A stretch of 64,000 nt of DNA from Carallia brachiata (GCA_021464245.1 JADCRB010000118.1:2978056-3042055), one strand, 5' to 3'. Counted from the stretch's first letter, positions 1 to 9,530 are shown. Made by a program: numbers and translations. The notes: a model not told the origin generated them from the sequence alone.

Positions 1-236
1 CAAAAATCCAAATCAGATACAGTTTCAGTCTATCCAGTTCAAGAAAAAGCGGTGAAAATTATTTCTGTCAATATCAAACTCGTGCAGCCGTTGACGGAGT
101 CAAAAAAGGAACACTAATCGGAGGATCTACGGAGATCGACCCCACGTAAATTTTCTTTTACTTTACAATTTTTGTTTGTAATTTATTTTTGTATTTTCGA
201 GTTTAATTGTTTTAGACTCGAAATTTACGCTTTACA
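1..236 (+). repeat. 5' LTR of copy 1, R/U5 end only
   Basis: This matches the last ~236 bases of the LTR at 8721-9530 with about five substitutions and a 2-base indel (roughly 2% divergence). It ends in GCTTTACA, the inverse of the TGTAAA start of the 3' LTR. The rest of the LTR lies left of the window. Confidence 0.93.
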
Positions 237-242
237 AATTTT

Positions 243-260
243 TGGCACGCTCGGTGGGAC
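243..260 (+). other. Primer-binding site of copy 1
   Basis: TGGCACGCTCGGTGGGAC lies six bases after the LTR end. It begins with TGG, the complement of a tRNA CCA tail, as expected for a minus-strand primer site. The same 18 bases follow the 5' LTR of copy 2. The primer tRNA was not identified; Ogre relatives are reported to use an arginine tRNA, so that is the first candidate to test. Confidence 0.85.
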
Positions 261-351
261 ATTTTCACCTCCCATCTCTTGTTCCTTAAAAGTAAAAAAA
301 AAAAAGTAAAAGTAAAAAAAAAAAAAATTTTACAGGTGTTCAGCACATCAA

Positions 352-2374
352 ATGGCACCGAAAAGGAGTACAACTGCTGCCACAAAAAAGAAGGCAACGG
401 CTCCATTGCCTGCATCAACTACCCTACCTGGGTACGCAGGTCCAGAAACCCGGGGACGGACACAATTTCTTGCCGTCCAAACCCAAAAGAATATCGAAAT
501 GGAGAGTCCACAGCTCGCACAACAAGATCTCTCCCCTGACTCTCTTGCCGCATGGAGGAGTCGATCACCCACCCCGATCGAAGTCGGGGGCAACACGATG
601 AAGTCTGCTCAACAGAATCCAACTCATTCTGTAGAGATCCATACAGAGAAGCAGAAGAATTTCTCCCCTCTTTCGGAGCCTCATCTGTTGCCGTCATGAT
701 GACCAACACAACCAGCACAGAGGAAAGAATTTCAGAATTGGAGAACAAAATTTTACAGCTGATCAGAGTCGTGGAGGAAAAAGATCAACAGATCGCCGCT
801 CTAACAAAAAAAACCCCGATCCAAATTGATCCCGAGATCCGTGAGGAGCAACCATATCCACCCGGTTTCACTCCAGAAGCCACACCACCCGACGTCTTCC
901 CTGCAGAAAAGCGACCAGGTAGTTCTACACAACTGCCACCCTCAAATTCTATAGCTTCGCTATCTGTTCAACAATTGCAGGAAATGATAGCCAATACGAT
1001 CCGACTGCAACAAGCTACATCCTTCCAAGGATCGCAGATGTACGTCAAACCGTACACCAGACGGATCGAAAGTCTCAACATGCCCTTGGGCTACCAGCCG
1101 CCCAAATTTCAACAATTCGACGGACGAGGCGATCCCAAACAGCACATCGCCCACTTCGTTGAAACCTGCAACAACGCAGGGACTTATGGAGATCTCTTGG
1201 TGAAGCAGTTTGTTCGTTCACTTAGGGAGACCGCTTTCACCTGGTTCATAAATCTTGAACCAGAATCGATCGACAGTTGGGAACAGCTACAACGAGAGTT
1301 CCTCAACAGATTTTTCAGCACTCGAAGGACGGTAAGTATGATGGAGCTTACCAGCACCAAACAAAGGAAAGGAGAGCCCGTTGTCGAATACATCAACAGA
1401 TGGCGTGCCCTCAGCTTGGACTGCAAAGATCGCCTGACGGAGACTTCTGCCGTAGAGATGTGCATCCAGGGAATGCATTGGGAGCTGTTATACATCCTGC
1501 AGGGTGTCAAACCCCGAACTTTCGAAGAACTGGCGACCCGCGCACATGATATGGAGATAAGCATCCAAACTTCTGGAGGCACGGTTCCCATCCAGTTGGA
1601 CCAGCAAGGGGGCAGAAGGGAGATTAAGAAACCCAACAGCTCCGGAAAAGGGAAAGAAGTGATGACTGTTGAAGCCGCACCAGTAAAAGTGGGAGCTAAA
1701 GCCAAGGTAAATCCTCCGACCCAAATAACTCAGCCAAAACAACAGGAAAGGCGGAAGGTGACATTGCGAGAGCTGGAGCAGAAGCAGTATCCATTCCCCG
1801 ACTCAGACGTCCCCGACATTCTTGAACAACTCTTGGAGGCGAAGCTGATCGAACTCCCAGAGTGCAAGCGGCCGAATGAAAAGGATCGAGTCAGCGATCC
1901 AAGATTCTGCAAATATCACCGGATAGTAAGTCATCCAACTGAGAAGTGTTTCGTCCTGAAGGAGCTAATCATGAAGCTCAAAAGCCAGAATAAAATCATT
2001 CTGGACCAGGAAGGCGTAACCTCAGCAAACCAGACCACCATCACTTCAAAACCATCAGAAGAGGTGACACACCGTAAGGAGGAGCCGCTCGACAACAAAA
2101 AGTCGACAACGGAGAAGGTATATGAAGCTCTCCAAACCCTTCTCGCTAACCCTCAGCTGTTTACAGCTTTGCAAACAACAGAAGTGTGGCAAAATCAAGT
2201 CGGCAATACTCTTCAGACCTCAGCTGAACCTCTGCCATCAAGTAATTCCAGCTCGACGGAGCATCAGGCGGACCAAAATCACGTCGGATGTTACTCTGCT
2301 ATCTCATTTTCAGATGAGGATCTCCTGCTGGGGTCCAAACCCCACAATCGGCCGCTGTATGTATCAGGCTATGT
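352..2374 (+). pseudogene. gag: Retrotransposon gag (copy 1, frameshifted)
   Basis: The start is ATG 352 (MAPKRS), matching ATG 30473 in copy 2. The frame changes somewhere between about 600 and 690; the main open stretch then runs in the frame of 552-2468. A retrotransposon gag capsid-like domain (around 1140-1560, with FVETCNNAGTYGDLLVKQF and a WEQLQREFLNRFF core) is followed by a basic linker. A zinc-knuckle-like C-x2-H-x4-H-x4-C cluster lies near 1905-1950 (FCKYHRIVSHPTEKC), as in Tat gag proteins. A two-base loss near 2375 shifts gag away from the protease frame. The family role is to form the particle that packages element RNA. Confidence 0.85.
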
Positions 2375-3515
2375 GAGAACAGAAGGTCCGGCGTATTCTG
2401 ATCGACGATGGTTTGACAGTCAATATTATCCCAAAATCCACCATAAAGGAGCTCGGCATCGGCATTGATGAATTATCAGACAGCCGCTTGATGATTCATG
2501 GCTTTAATCAAGGAGGACAGAAAGCAATTGGGATGATTCGCTTGGAGCTAACTATCGGTAATCTCACTTCTAGCACTCTATTTCACGTGATTGATGCACG
2601 TACCACATATAAGATGTTGCTAGGACGACCGTGGATTCATGGAAATGGAGTTGTGCTCTCAAGCCTGCATCAGTGCTTCAAGTACTACAATGGTGGCGTT
2701 CAAAAGGTCAATGCTGACTTAAAGCCGTTCGATGATGCTGAATCACATTTGGCGGATGCAGTCTTCTACACCGACACAGACAATCCGGAGATCATTCCAT
2801 CAAAAGCTACTTGGACTGGGGGCATCCACAAAAAGGGAAAAGCTGTCGAAGAACCTGCCAATGCCCAACCCCAGGCTCCAACAAATGAAAAGCTGCCACA
2901 GCCAGCTGAACTTCGTTCGAAGGATGTTGCATCTTCAAGCTCCACTCCAGTCCTACGCTATGTGCCTAAGTCACGACGCTCAGAAGGTCAACCCCCTTTC
3001 TCTTATTGTATTGATCTTAAACAGGAGCAAGGTCATAGCCAACCAGAAAGAAGAACACATGAAGGATTTGATCCTAATGCATACAAGCTTTTGGCAAAGG
3101 CGGGCTATGACTTCTCAAACCCGAGCACAATGGGTACGCTGCCGTCCACACATGGCGCTACTTCTCAAACATCACAGTCCCGACCTGGCTTAGGCTATCA
3201 GGAAAACTCACCTGTGCGGATCACGCTAAAGAGCCGAAGCCGAGCAGCTGATGCACGTGCCATCACCACCACACCAAACAAGACAGGCTTATCCAGTCAA
3301 ACAAAGAAGGTGAAGTCAGAGGTTCTGCATTTCATGTCACAATCAGCGAGGAGGCTGAGTCTGACTCATCAGACGGTGAAGTTAAGGAAGCTCCCCCGGA
3401 ACTTGAAGATGGTGGCCAAGCAACTGTTGATGAACTCAAGGAGGTCAATCTTGGCTCTCCGGAAGATCCCCGACCTACATTTGTAAGTGCTTTACTTACT
3501 GCAGAAGAAGAGTAA
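2375..3515 (+). pseudogene. pro: Retrotransposon aspartic protease and linker (copy 1, defective)
   Basis: The retropepsin-type active site follows the gag frame break. Codons at 2404-2415 read D-D-G-L where copy 2 reads D-D-G-S, so the conserved D-(D/S/T)-G-(S/T) motif is altered by one base. The downstream LLGRPWIHG is the usual plant gypsy protease/post-protease segment. The linker lacks about 130-140 bases present in copy 2 (33140-33280). A one-base loss near 3272 shifts frame again, and CAA to TAA at 3513-3515 stops the frame leading into reverse transcriptase. This copy is unlikely to process its own polyprotein. Confidence 0.82.
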
Positions 3516-4830
3516 GAATATGTTCAGGTATTAAGTCAATACAGGGATGTGTTCGTATGGAGTTACAAAGAAATGCCTGGACTTGACCCAAAAATTGCGG
3601 TGCATCGTCTAGCAGTAAAGAAGGGTGTTCGTTCTGTCAAGCAGCCACAACGACGGTTCCGCCCGGAACTCATTCCACAAATCGAGGAGGAGGTTAACAA
3701 GCTGATCAATGCTGGCTTCATCCGAGAGGTCACTTACCCAACATGGATTGCCAACATTGTCCCAGTAAGAAAGAAGAATGGACAGTTGAGGGTATGTGTT
3801 GATTTTCGAGATCTTAACAGGGCCTGTCCGAAAGATGACTTTCCATTGCCCATAACGGAGATCACAGTCGATGCAACAACGGGTCACGAAGCATTGTCCT
3901 TCATGGATGGTTCTTCAGGCTATAACCAAATCAGAATGGCACTAGAAGACGAGGAGTTGACAGCATTCCGCACCCCAAAAGGTATATACTGCTACAAAGT
4001 TATGCCGTTTGGATTGAAAAATGCTGGCGCCACTTATCAACGTGCTATGCAAAAAATTTTTGATGACATGCTGCACAAGATTGTAGAATGTTATGTTGAT
4101 GACTTAGTTGTAAAGACTAAGAAGCGCAAAGACCACCTCGAGGATCTCAAGACAGTGTTCGAAAGACTTCGGCGGCATCAGCTCAAAATGAACCCTCTCA
4201 AGTGTGCATTCGGTGTCACATCAGGAAAGTTTCTTAGGTTCGTGGTGCGCCATCGTGGAATGGAAGTTGATCAGTCAAAGGTTGAGGCAATTCAAAAGAT
4301 GCCTGAACCTAAAAACCTGCACGAGTTGCGAAGTCTACAAGGAAAGCTGGCCTACATTCGCCGTTTCATCTCCAATTTAGCTGGGAGATGTCAACCTTTC
4401 CATCGGTTGATGAAGAAGGATGTCAACTTCGAGTGGGACGAAGCTTGCAGCAAAGCCTTTGAAAGCATAAAGAAGTATCTTTCCAATCCACCGGTCTTAG
4501 GTGCTCCAATTCAAGGAAAGTCGTTGATTCTCTACATTGCAGCGCAGGAAAGATCTTTGGGAGCCTTGCTTGCACAGGAAAACGATCAGGGAAAGGAAGT
4601 TGCCCAGTATTACTTGAGCAGAACACTAAATGGTCTGGAGCTGAGTTATTCGCCCATTGTAAAGACATGTCTAGCACTGTTCTTTGCCATTGACAAGCTG
4701 AGGCACTACATGCAAGCTCACACGGTACGTCTCATTGCCAGAGCTGATCCTGTCAAATATATCTTATCTAGACCAATCTTGTCAGGACGACTTGCCAAGT
4801 GGGTAGTAATCCTACAAGCTACGACATTAT
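3516..4830 (+). pseudogene. pol: Reverse transcriptase and degenerate RNase H (copy 1)
   Basis: The open stretch 3549-4901 carries the RT landmarks in order: LRVCVDFRDLN near 3795, PFGLKNAGATYQRAM near 4005, and the catalytic YVDD near 4095. The following Ty3/gypsy RNase H domain (about 4440-4830) reads LYIAAQ where active family members have an aspartate (LYxDAS), so its first catalytic acid is missing. This degeneration is typical of elements with a second RNase H. Two single-base losses near 4820 and 4848 move the frame, after which the ORF ends in unrelated residues at 4901. Confidence 0.9.
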
Positions 4831-4968
4831 CCACGTGCCTCAAAAGCAGTCAAAGGACAAGCTCTAGCAGACTTCCTTGCAGATCACCCTATTCCGTCTG
4901 ATTGGGAGTTCACAGATGATCTTCCAGATGAAGAGGTCTTTTACATTGAGACACTGCCACCATGGACG

Positions 4969-5616
4969 ATGTTCTTTGATGGTGCAGCAAGGCGTGATGG
5001 TGCTGGTGCTGGCATAGTGTTTGTCACTCCTCAACGACAAATACTACCATATGCTATCATTCTCGGTGAGTTATGTTCAAATAATGTTGCTGAATACCAG
5101 GCTTTGATCATTGGTCTTCAAATGGCTGTCGATATGAAGATTCCAACTATAGAAGTCCATGGAGATTCCCAGCTCGTCATCAACCAACTTACAGGATTGT
5201 ATGACGTGAAGAAAGAGGACCTTGCGCCTTACCATCAACGTGCTCGACAGCTAATGGATGAATTTGAAAGCATCACCTTGGAGCATGTGCCTCGACGAGA
5301 AAACACTCAGGCAGACGCGTTGGCTAACCTGGCCACTTCTCTTGCAAAGTCAGAAATCCAGGCTACAGTTGTTGCCGTATGCCAGAAATGGATAGTGCCA
5401 CAGAAGGATGATGAAGAAACTACAGCAGCCAACGCTGTCTGTACGTCTCGCGGAGGACGAGATTGGCGCCAACCAATCATTGACTACCTACAGCACGGGA
5501 AGCTGCCGAAGATCGTCGTCATAAGACAGAAATTCAACGACGAGCTCCCCGCTTCATATATCTCAAGGATGCTCTGTATCGAAGGTCTTTTGATGGAGTT
5601 TTACTTCGCTGCCTAG
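4969..5616 (+). pseudogene. Second (archaeal-type) RNase H domain, Tat hallmark (copy 1)
   Basis: Four acidic positions of an active RNase H are visible: D in MFFDGAARRDGAGAGIVF (from 4969), E in NNVAEYQALIIGLQMA, D in EVHGDSQLVINQL and D in TQADALANLA. The domain is a separate insertion after the standard but degenerate RNase H, as described for the Tat/Ogre lineage. It should remove the RNA strand of the RNA-DNA hybrid. The domain itself reads through cleanly and differs from copy 2 by about one base in 300. The frame leading into integrase breaks just after 5600. Confidence 0.88.
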
Positions 5617-6702
5617 GCAATGAAGAGGCAAAACAGGCTCTCACTGAAGCACATTCTGGAGTTTGTGGCGGACATCAATCGGGGCCTAAGTTGCACTTCC
5701 AACTCAGAAGGATGGGATACTACTGGCCAACCATGGTACGTGATTCATTGAGTTTGCTAAAACTGTCAAGCTTGTCAATTTCATGCGAATTACATACATC
5801 AACCACCGGAGCCACTGCATCCAACTGTCTCATCCTGGCCCTTTGAAGCTTGGGGTCTCGACTTAGTGGGGCCCTTGCCAAAGTCATCCCTAGGTCACCT
5901 GTACATCCTCGCAGCAACCGACTACTTCTCAAAATGGGCTGAAGCCATTCCACTTAGAGAGGTAAAGAAGGAGCATGTTGCCAATTTCATCCGGACTCAG
6001 CTGATCTATCGCTATGGAGTCCCTCGATTCATCATCACTGATAATGGTAAGCAGTTCTACAACAGCTTAATCGACAAGCTCTGCGAGAAGTTCAAGTTCA
6101 AGCAGTACAAGTCATCCATGTACAATGCCCCAGCAAATGGCTTGGCTGAAGCATTCAACAAGACCTTATGCAACCTGTTGCGGAAGGTAGTCTCTAAATC
6201 CAAAAGAGATTGGCATGACAGAATTCCGGAGGCATTATGGGCGTATCGTACAACTTACCGGACTCCAACACAGGCGACGCCATACTCACTTGTCTACGGT
6301 GTCGAAGCAATACTGCCGTTGGAAACACAGATTCCATCCCTGCGCATGGCTGTTCTGGAAGGACTCACACAGGAGGAGAATGCTCGCCTACGTCTGGATG
6401 AGTTAGAAGCCTGATGAAAGGAGGCTCGAAGCACAACAGCAACTTGAGTGCTACCAAGCCCGGCTCACCAACACGTTCAACCGCAGGGTCCGCCCTCGAT
6501 CTTTTCAAGTTGGAGACCTTGTTCTTGCAGTGCGACGGCCCATCAACATGAAGCATCGGCCTGGTGACAAGCTTACTTCCAAATGGGACGGGCCATACTA
6601 GTGCAGGAGGCCTACACTCACAACGCTTACATGCTGTCAGACCAAGAAGGCGTCCGAATCGGCCCAATCAATGGTAAATTTCTGAAACAATATTATGTGT
6701 AA
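5617..6702 (+). pseudogene. int: Integrase (copy 1, frameshifted)
   Basis: An H2C2 zinc-binding region is split over frames (EAHSGVCGGHQSG near 5645, CQ-C near 5765). The DDE core is open from 5866 to 6414: D in GLDLVGPLPKS, D in IITDNGKQF, and E in NAPANGLAEAFNKTL. The C-terminal domain (QVGDLVLAVRRP, SKWDGPY, GPINGKFLKQYYV) continues in shifted frames to TAA 6700-6702. The stop at 6412-6414 and the missing base near 6600 are both absent or different in copy 2. The product would insert the cDNA and make a 5-bp target duplication, as seen around copy 2. Confidence 0.88.
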
Positions 6703-7040
6703 ATATGTTTGAAAAAAAAAAGAAGAAAAAAAAATCAAAAAAATCAAAAAAAAAAAGAGGAGAAAAAAAAAATCAAAAAAGAGAAGAAAAAAAAAAAAAA
6801 GTTCGGAAGTCCTGATCTGAAAGTCCAAGCGAAAATCCAAACCCAAAAATCCAAACCCAAACACTTGAGCCCAATTCAGAAAACACAAAACCTAAGTCCG
6901 AAACCCAAACACTCAACCCAAATCCAAATCCAAAACCCAAACACTCAACCCAAATTCAATTCAAAGCCCAAAACCCAAAAAATTCCAAGTTCCAAACACA
7001 GTCCAGAACCAAGTTCAAAATCCAATCCAACTTCTGGCCC
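6703..7040 (+). repeat. Purine tract and C/A-rich minisatellite after pol (copy 1)
   Basis: An A/G-only tract (6709-6800) is followed by imprecise repeats of a CCCAAACACTCAACCCAAAT-like unit to about 7030. Copy 2 has the same two-part structure at 36943-37225 with different lengths. No credible coding content; the poly-lysine and poly-phenylalanine frames here are low-complexity artefacts. Confidence 0.8.
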
Positions 7041-7071
7041 GCATGAGTATAAACTGTGAACGGCCCAAAAA

Positions 7072-7079
7072 TATAAAAG
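7072..7079 (+). promoter_or_regulatory. Internal TATA-like box upstream of the WOX-like frame (copy 1)
   Basis: TATAAAAG in the context CCCAAAAATATAAAAGC lies 88 bases upstream of the WOX-like ATG at 7167. The same box and spacing are kept in copy 2 (37266-37273). The sequence between is C/T-rich and leader-like. An internal promoter is an inference. Confidence 0.45.
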
Positions 7080-7166
7080 CGACGGAGGGTTTGAGTCTGA
7101 AACTCAGCATCAGTCTCAATCGATCTTCACCACACACCAGACCTTTGCTCCTCTGCCACAAGAAAG

Positions 7167-7782
7167 ATGGAACCAGTTGCAGAACCTCAAGACAAAGGAG
7201 AAGAAAGGTCACCCCGCACAAGGTGGCAACCAACCATGGCGCAACTGCAAATTTAGAGGAAGTCTTCCACAACAATGGAGGTATTATGCCTAATGCATCT
7301 CAGATTTACCAACTTGTCTCACGATTGCGCCCACTCGGGGCAATCGAAGGAAAAAATGTGTTTTATTGGTTCCAGAATCGGAGAAGCAGGAAGAAACCAG
7401 CACTGAGAGCTGATTTTTCCAAAGAACAGTCTGCTGTTCCGATGGTAGATCCCACCAGTACAACTTCGCCGTCAAATGAAGCAGGTCCGAGTTCTTCCAC
7501 TGCAATGGTCTCTCCACGGTATGTTCATCAAAGCCGTAGCCCATGGGAGCATGCACGCTGGTCCTGGTGGTCTTACGGAGTCAGCCAAGGGTTCATCCCT
7601 CCTAGATACTTAAGTCTAGGAGGAATTTTTCTAGCAGAAAGGAGTTATTCCGGCGAAACTTTGCCTCTCTTTCCAGAATATTCCGCAGCATCAACCAGCG
7701 GAAAGCGACGTCGACGACGTCAACATCATCGGCCCACCAGACGAGGTCGAGCTTGACTTGGAGTTGCCTCGGGCCCCGCTAG
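7167..7782 (+). pseudogene. Retrotransposon-borne WUSCHEL-clade WOX homeobox gene (copy 1)
   Basis: The frame starts at ATG 7167 (MEPVAEPQDKGEERSP). A WOX-type homeodomain of 61 residues (about 17-77) follows: RTRWQPTMAQLQI for helix 1, ASQIYQLVSRLRPLG for helix 2, IEGKNVFYWFQNRRSRKK for helix 3. A one-base loss plus a substitution gives TAG at 7254-7256, but the downstream frame (from 7253) is open through helix 3. A WUS-box, TLPLFP, is at 7658-7675, and L-D-L-E-L is encoded at 7752-7766 in another frame after further indels; the ancestral stop is TAG 7780-7782. Cellular WOX proteins are plant DNA-binding regulators of stem-cell fate. The frame lies between pol and the 3' LTR in both copies, so it belongs to the element family. 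No intron is visible. Confidence 0.88.
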
Positions 7783-7804
7783 GACGGCCGACAAGATAAG
7801 GTGC

Positions 7805-7888
7805 AACGACTTTGGCAGCACACGGTAACGACTTCTGCAGCACACGGCAACGACTTCTGCAACACACGGTAACGACTTTCGTGACACG
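7805..7888 (+). repeat. 22-bp tandem repeat (copy 1)
   Basis: Three full units and a partial fourth of AACGACTTCTGCAGCACACGG-like sequence start just after the WOX-like stop. Copy 2 has two units plus a partial (37991-38052). Tandem repeats in the 3' untranslated region are common in Tat elements. Confidence 0.85.
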
Positions 7889-8064
7889 CGTCAGCCGCTG
7901 CCTCTTTTGTCTCTTATGCAGGAAAGGACGTGGAGGACCCTACTCGATTCTGCGTACCTTCTTTTTGACTTTTAAAAAAAAAAAAAAAATCTTTATCGTA
8001 TGTATATATACTTGCATTCCCGAGTTATAATACTCACCCCTCAGCTCTTCTTTCTCAAAAGAAA

Positions 8065-8590
8065 ATGGCTAGTCTCTGCACTTGTCTCAGGAAGTTCTTC
8101 GATCAAGAAGTTGGAGGCGCACGAGCTAAGAAAAGAAGGAGTAGTCTTCTCGAGGGATCCTAAAAGCCCTCGAAACTCAGTCTCCAACGCCATCGGTGTC
8201 ATGGAGTTCCAACTACTCTCCTTAGTTCACATCTATCGCAGCGAGCCGAGAAGCTGATCGTCCTCCTGGAACTACAAATGCAGCGACGTGCAGGGAAGTT
8301 CCAACTACTCTCCTTACGTCGAAGCAGATTGGAATCATCACATACCGTCTCTCTGTGCGCAGGTCTTAAAGTTCCAAGTGCTGGGCCTTCCTCTTGGGGA
8401 GGTTCAAGTTCTTTGCCTACCGGATCATCCTCACCAGAGCTCTGGAACTTTAAGACATATAAAAAATCCTTTGCGGGCTATGGAAGCTCGAATGCACCTG
8501 GAGCCAGAAGGTTAATTTTTATATTGGCTGGGTTGCTAACTTTCTCAAGATCGTATCGGGTTCCTATTGCGATCCAACAACAGTAGGCAT
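8065..8590 (+). pseudogene. Second extra reading frame, unknown function (copy 1, broken)
   Basis: ATG 8065 opens MASLCTCLRKFFDQEVGG followed by a basic segment (ARAKKRRSS), the same start as the 140-residue frame at 38233 in copy 2. Here a missing base near 8150 truncates it after about 30 codons, and the later sequence is diverged and frame-scrambled. No family was recognised. The basic RAKKRR patch could be nuclear targeting, but nothing else supports this. It may be non-coding leader sequence that is open by chance. Confidence 0.35.
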
Positions 8591-8706
8591 GGTCAAAGAT
8601 AGAAGACTCCAAAGATTCAATGTTCATCAGGACGTTTCCAAGTTTCAAACTGGACTTCAAGACTCGGTGCGGATCATTTCTGTAAAAATCTTCCTTACCG
8701 ACCCTT

Positions 8707-8716
8707 GAAGTGGGGA
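8707..8716 (+). other. Polypurine tract of copy 1
   Basis: GAAGTGGGGA lies just before the 3' LTR (TGTAAAC at 8721). The equivalent in copy 2 is at 38883-38893. It should prime plus-strand synthesis. Confidence 0.75.
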
Positions 8717-8720
8717 CATT

Positions 8721-9530
8721 TGTAAACATCATTTTCAAAAAAAAAAAAAAAAAAATCAAAATTGGCGCTGCCGATTTCAAAGTCGGCAACGCCAACTTTG
8801 AAAAATATTTTCAATTAAAAATATTCCTTTCCCATGTGATGTTCACATGGGAAAGGAACCCTATAAATAGGCCCGTGCCCCTCAGTTCAAAACACATTCA
8901 GCAAATCTGTAAACAGAAAAATTCAGAGAATTTGAGAGAAAAAAAAAATTTTGAAAATCTCTCAAGAAAATTTCTCCTTTTCTTACGTGCTTTTACTCTG
9001 CAGTATACTCTCCTAACTCCTTTTTGAGAGATATTTCAGGGGTAAGACCCAAAAAATTTGTTGTTTCCATTTCTAAAGTTATTTTTAAATTTATATTCTC
9101 GGATCGCTCTAGATCTGAATTTCTGAGAATATAGATCTAAAAATATCAAATTACTACAAATCCGGCTGGGATTAAACCTCATACGGCCCTCAGCAAAATC
9201 CAGGCAGCTCATCCGAGAACAAGTCTCTTCGACCCTCGGTGAAATTAAGTCAGATAGGCTCAGATCAGCTCTCTGCGGTTCGTAAACGTAGTCAAAAATA
9301 TCCAAATCAGATACAGTTTCAGTCTATCCAGTTCAAGAAAAAGCGGTGGAAATTATTTCTGTCAAGATCAAGCTCGTGCAGCCCTTGACGGAGTCAAAAA
9401 AGGAATACTAATCGGAGGATCTACGGAGATCGACCCCACGTAAATTTTCTTTTACTTTACAATTTTTGTTTGTAATTTATTTTTGTATTTTCGAGTTTAA
9501 TTGTTTTAGACTCGAAATTTACGCTTTACA
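8721..9530 (+). repeat. 3' LTR of copy 1 (810 bp)
   Basis: It starts TGTAAAC and ends GCTTTACA. The U3 region has an imperfect hairpin (8762-8795), then a perfect 16-base-arm palindrome (8824-8839 / 8843-8858, 3-base loop), then a TATA box TATAAATAG at 8862-8870. The second half aligns with the LTRs of copy 2, but the U3 half (8721 to about 8900) does not. Confidence 0.93.
8824..8870 (+). promoter_or_regulatory. LTR promoter of copy 1: palindrome plus TATA box
   Basis: The perfect inverted repeat TTCCTTTCCCATGTGA / TCACATGGGAAAGGAA ends 3 bases before CTATAAATAG. The position and symmetry suggest a dimeric factor site, or a hairpin if read through. Copy 2 has an unrelated palindrome in the same place. 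Confidence 0.6.

Larger units (their letters stand above)
1..9530 (+). mobile_element. Ty3/gypsy Tat-lineage LTR retrotransposon, copy 1 (5' end outside window)
   Basis: The order is partial 5' LTR, primer-binding site, gag, protease, reverse transcriptase, RNase H, a second RNase H, integrase, an extra WOX-like reading frame, tandem repeats, polypurine tract and 3' LTR. Integrase after RNase H places it in Ty3/gypsy. The additional intact RNase H is the hallmark of the Tat (Ogre/Retand-like) lineage. Gag-pol appears to have been one long frame from 352 to about 6702, now broken by small deletions and one nonsense codon, so this copy is not autonomous. The 3' LTR ends inside an older inverted-repeat element (9531-9875). 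The 5' target duplication is outside the window. Confidence 0.95.

Noticed and set aside
6637..7059. Open frames rich in lysine or phenylalanine on both strands after pol of copy 1
   Set aside because: They come from the A/G-only tract and C/A-rich minisatellite; low complexity, no conservation of frame with copy 2.
7805..7888. Regular short repeats that might suggest a CRISPR array
   Set aside because: Units are directly adjacent with no spacers and lie within a plant retrotransposon.
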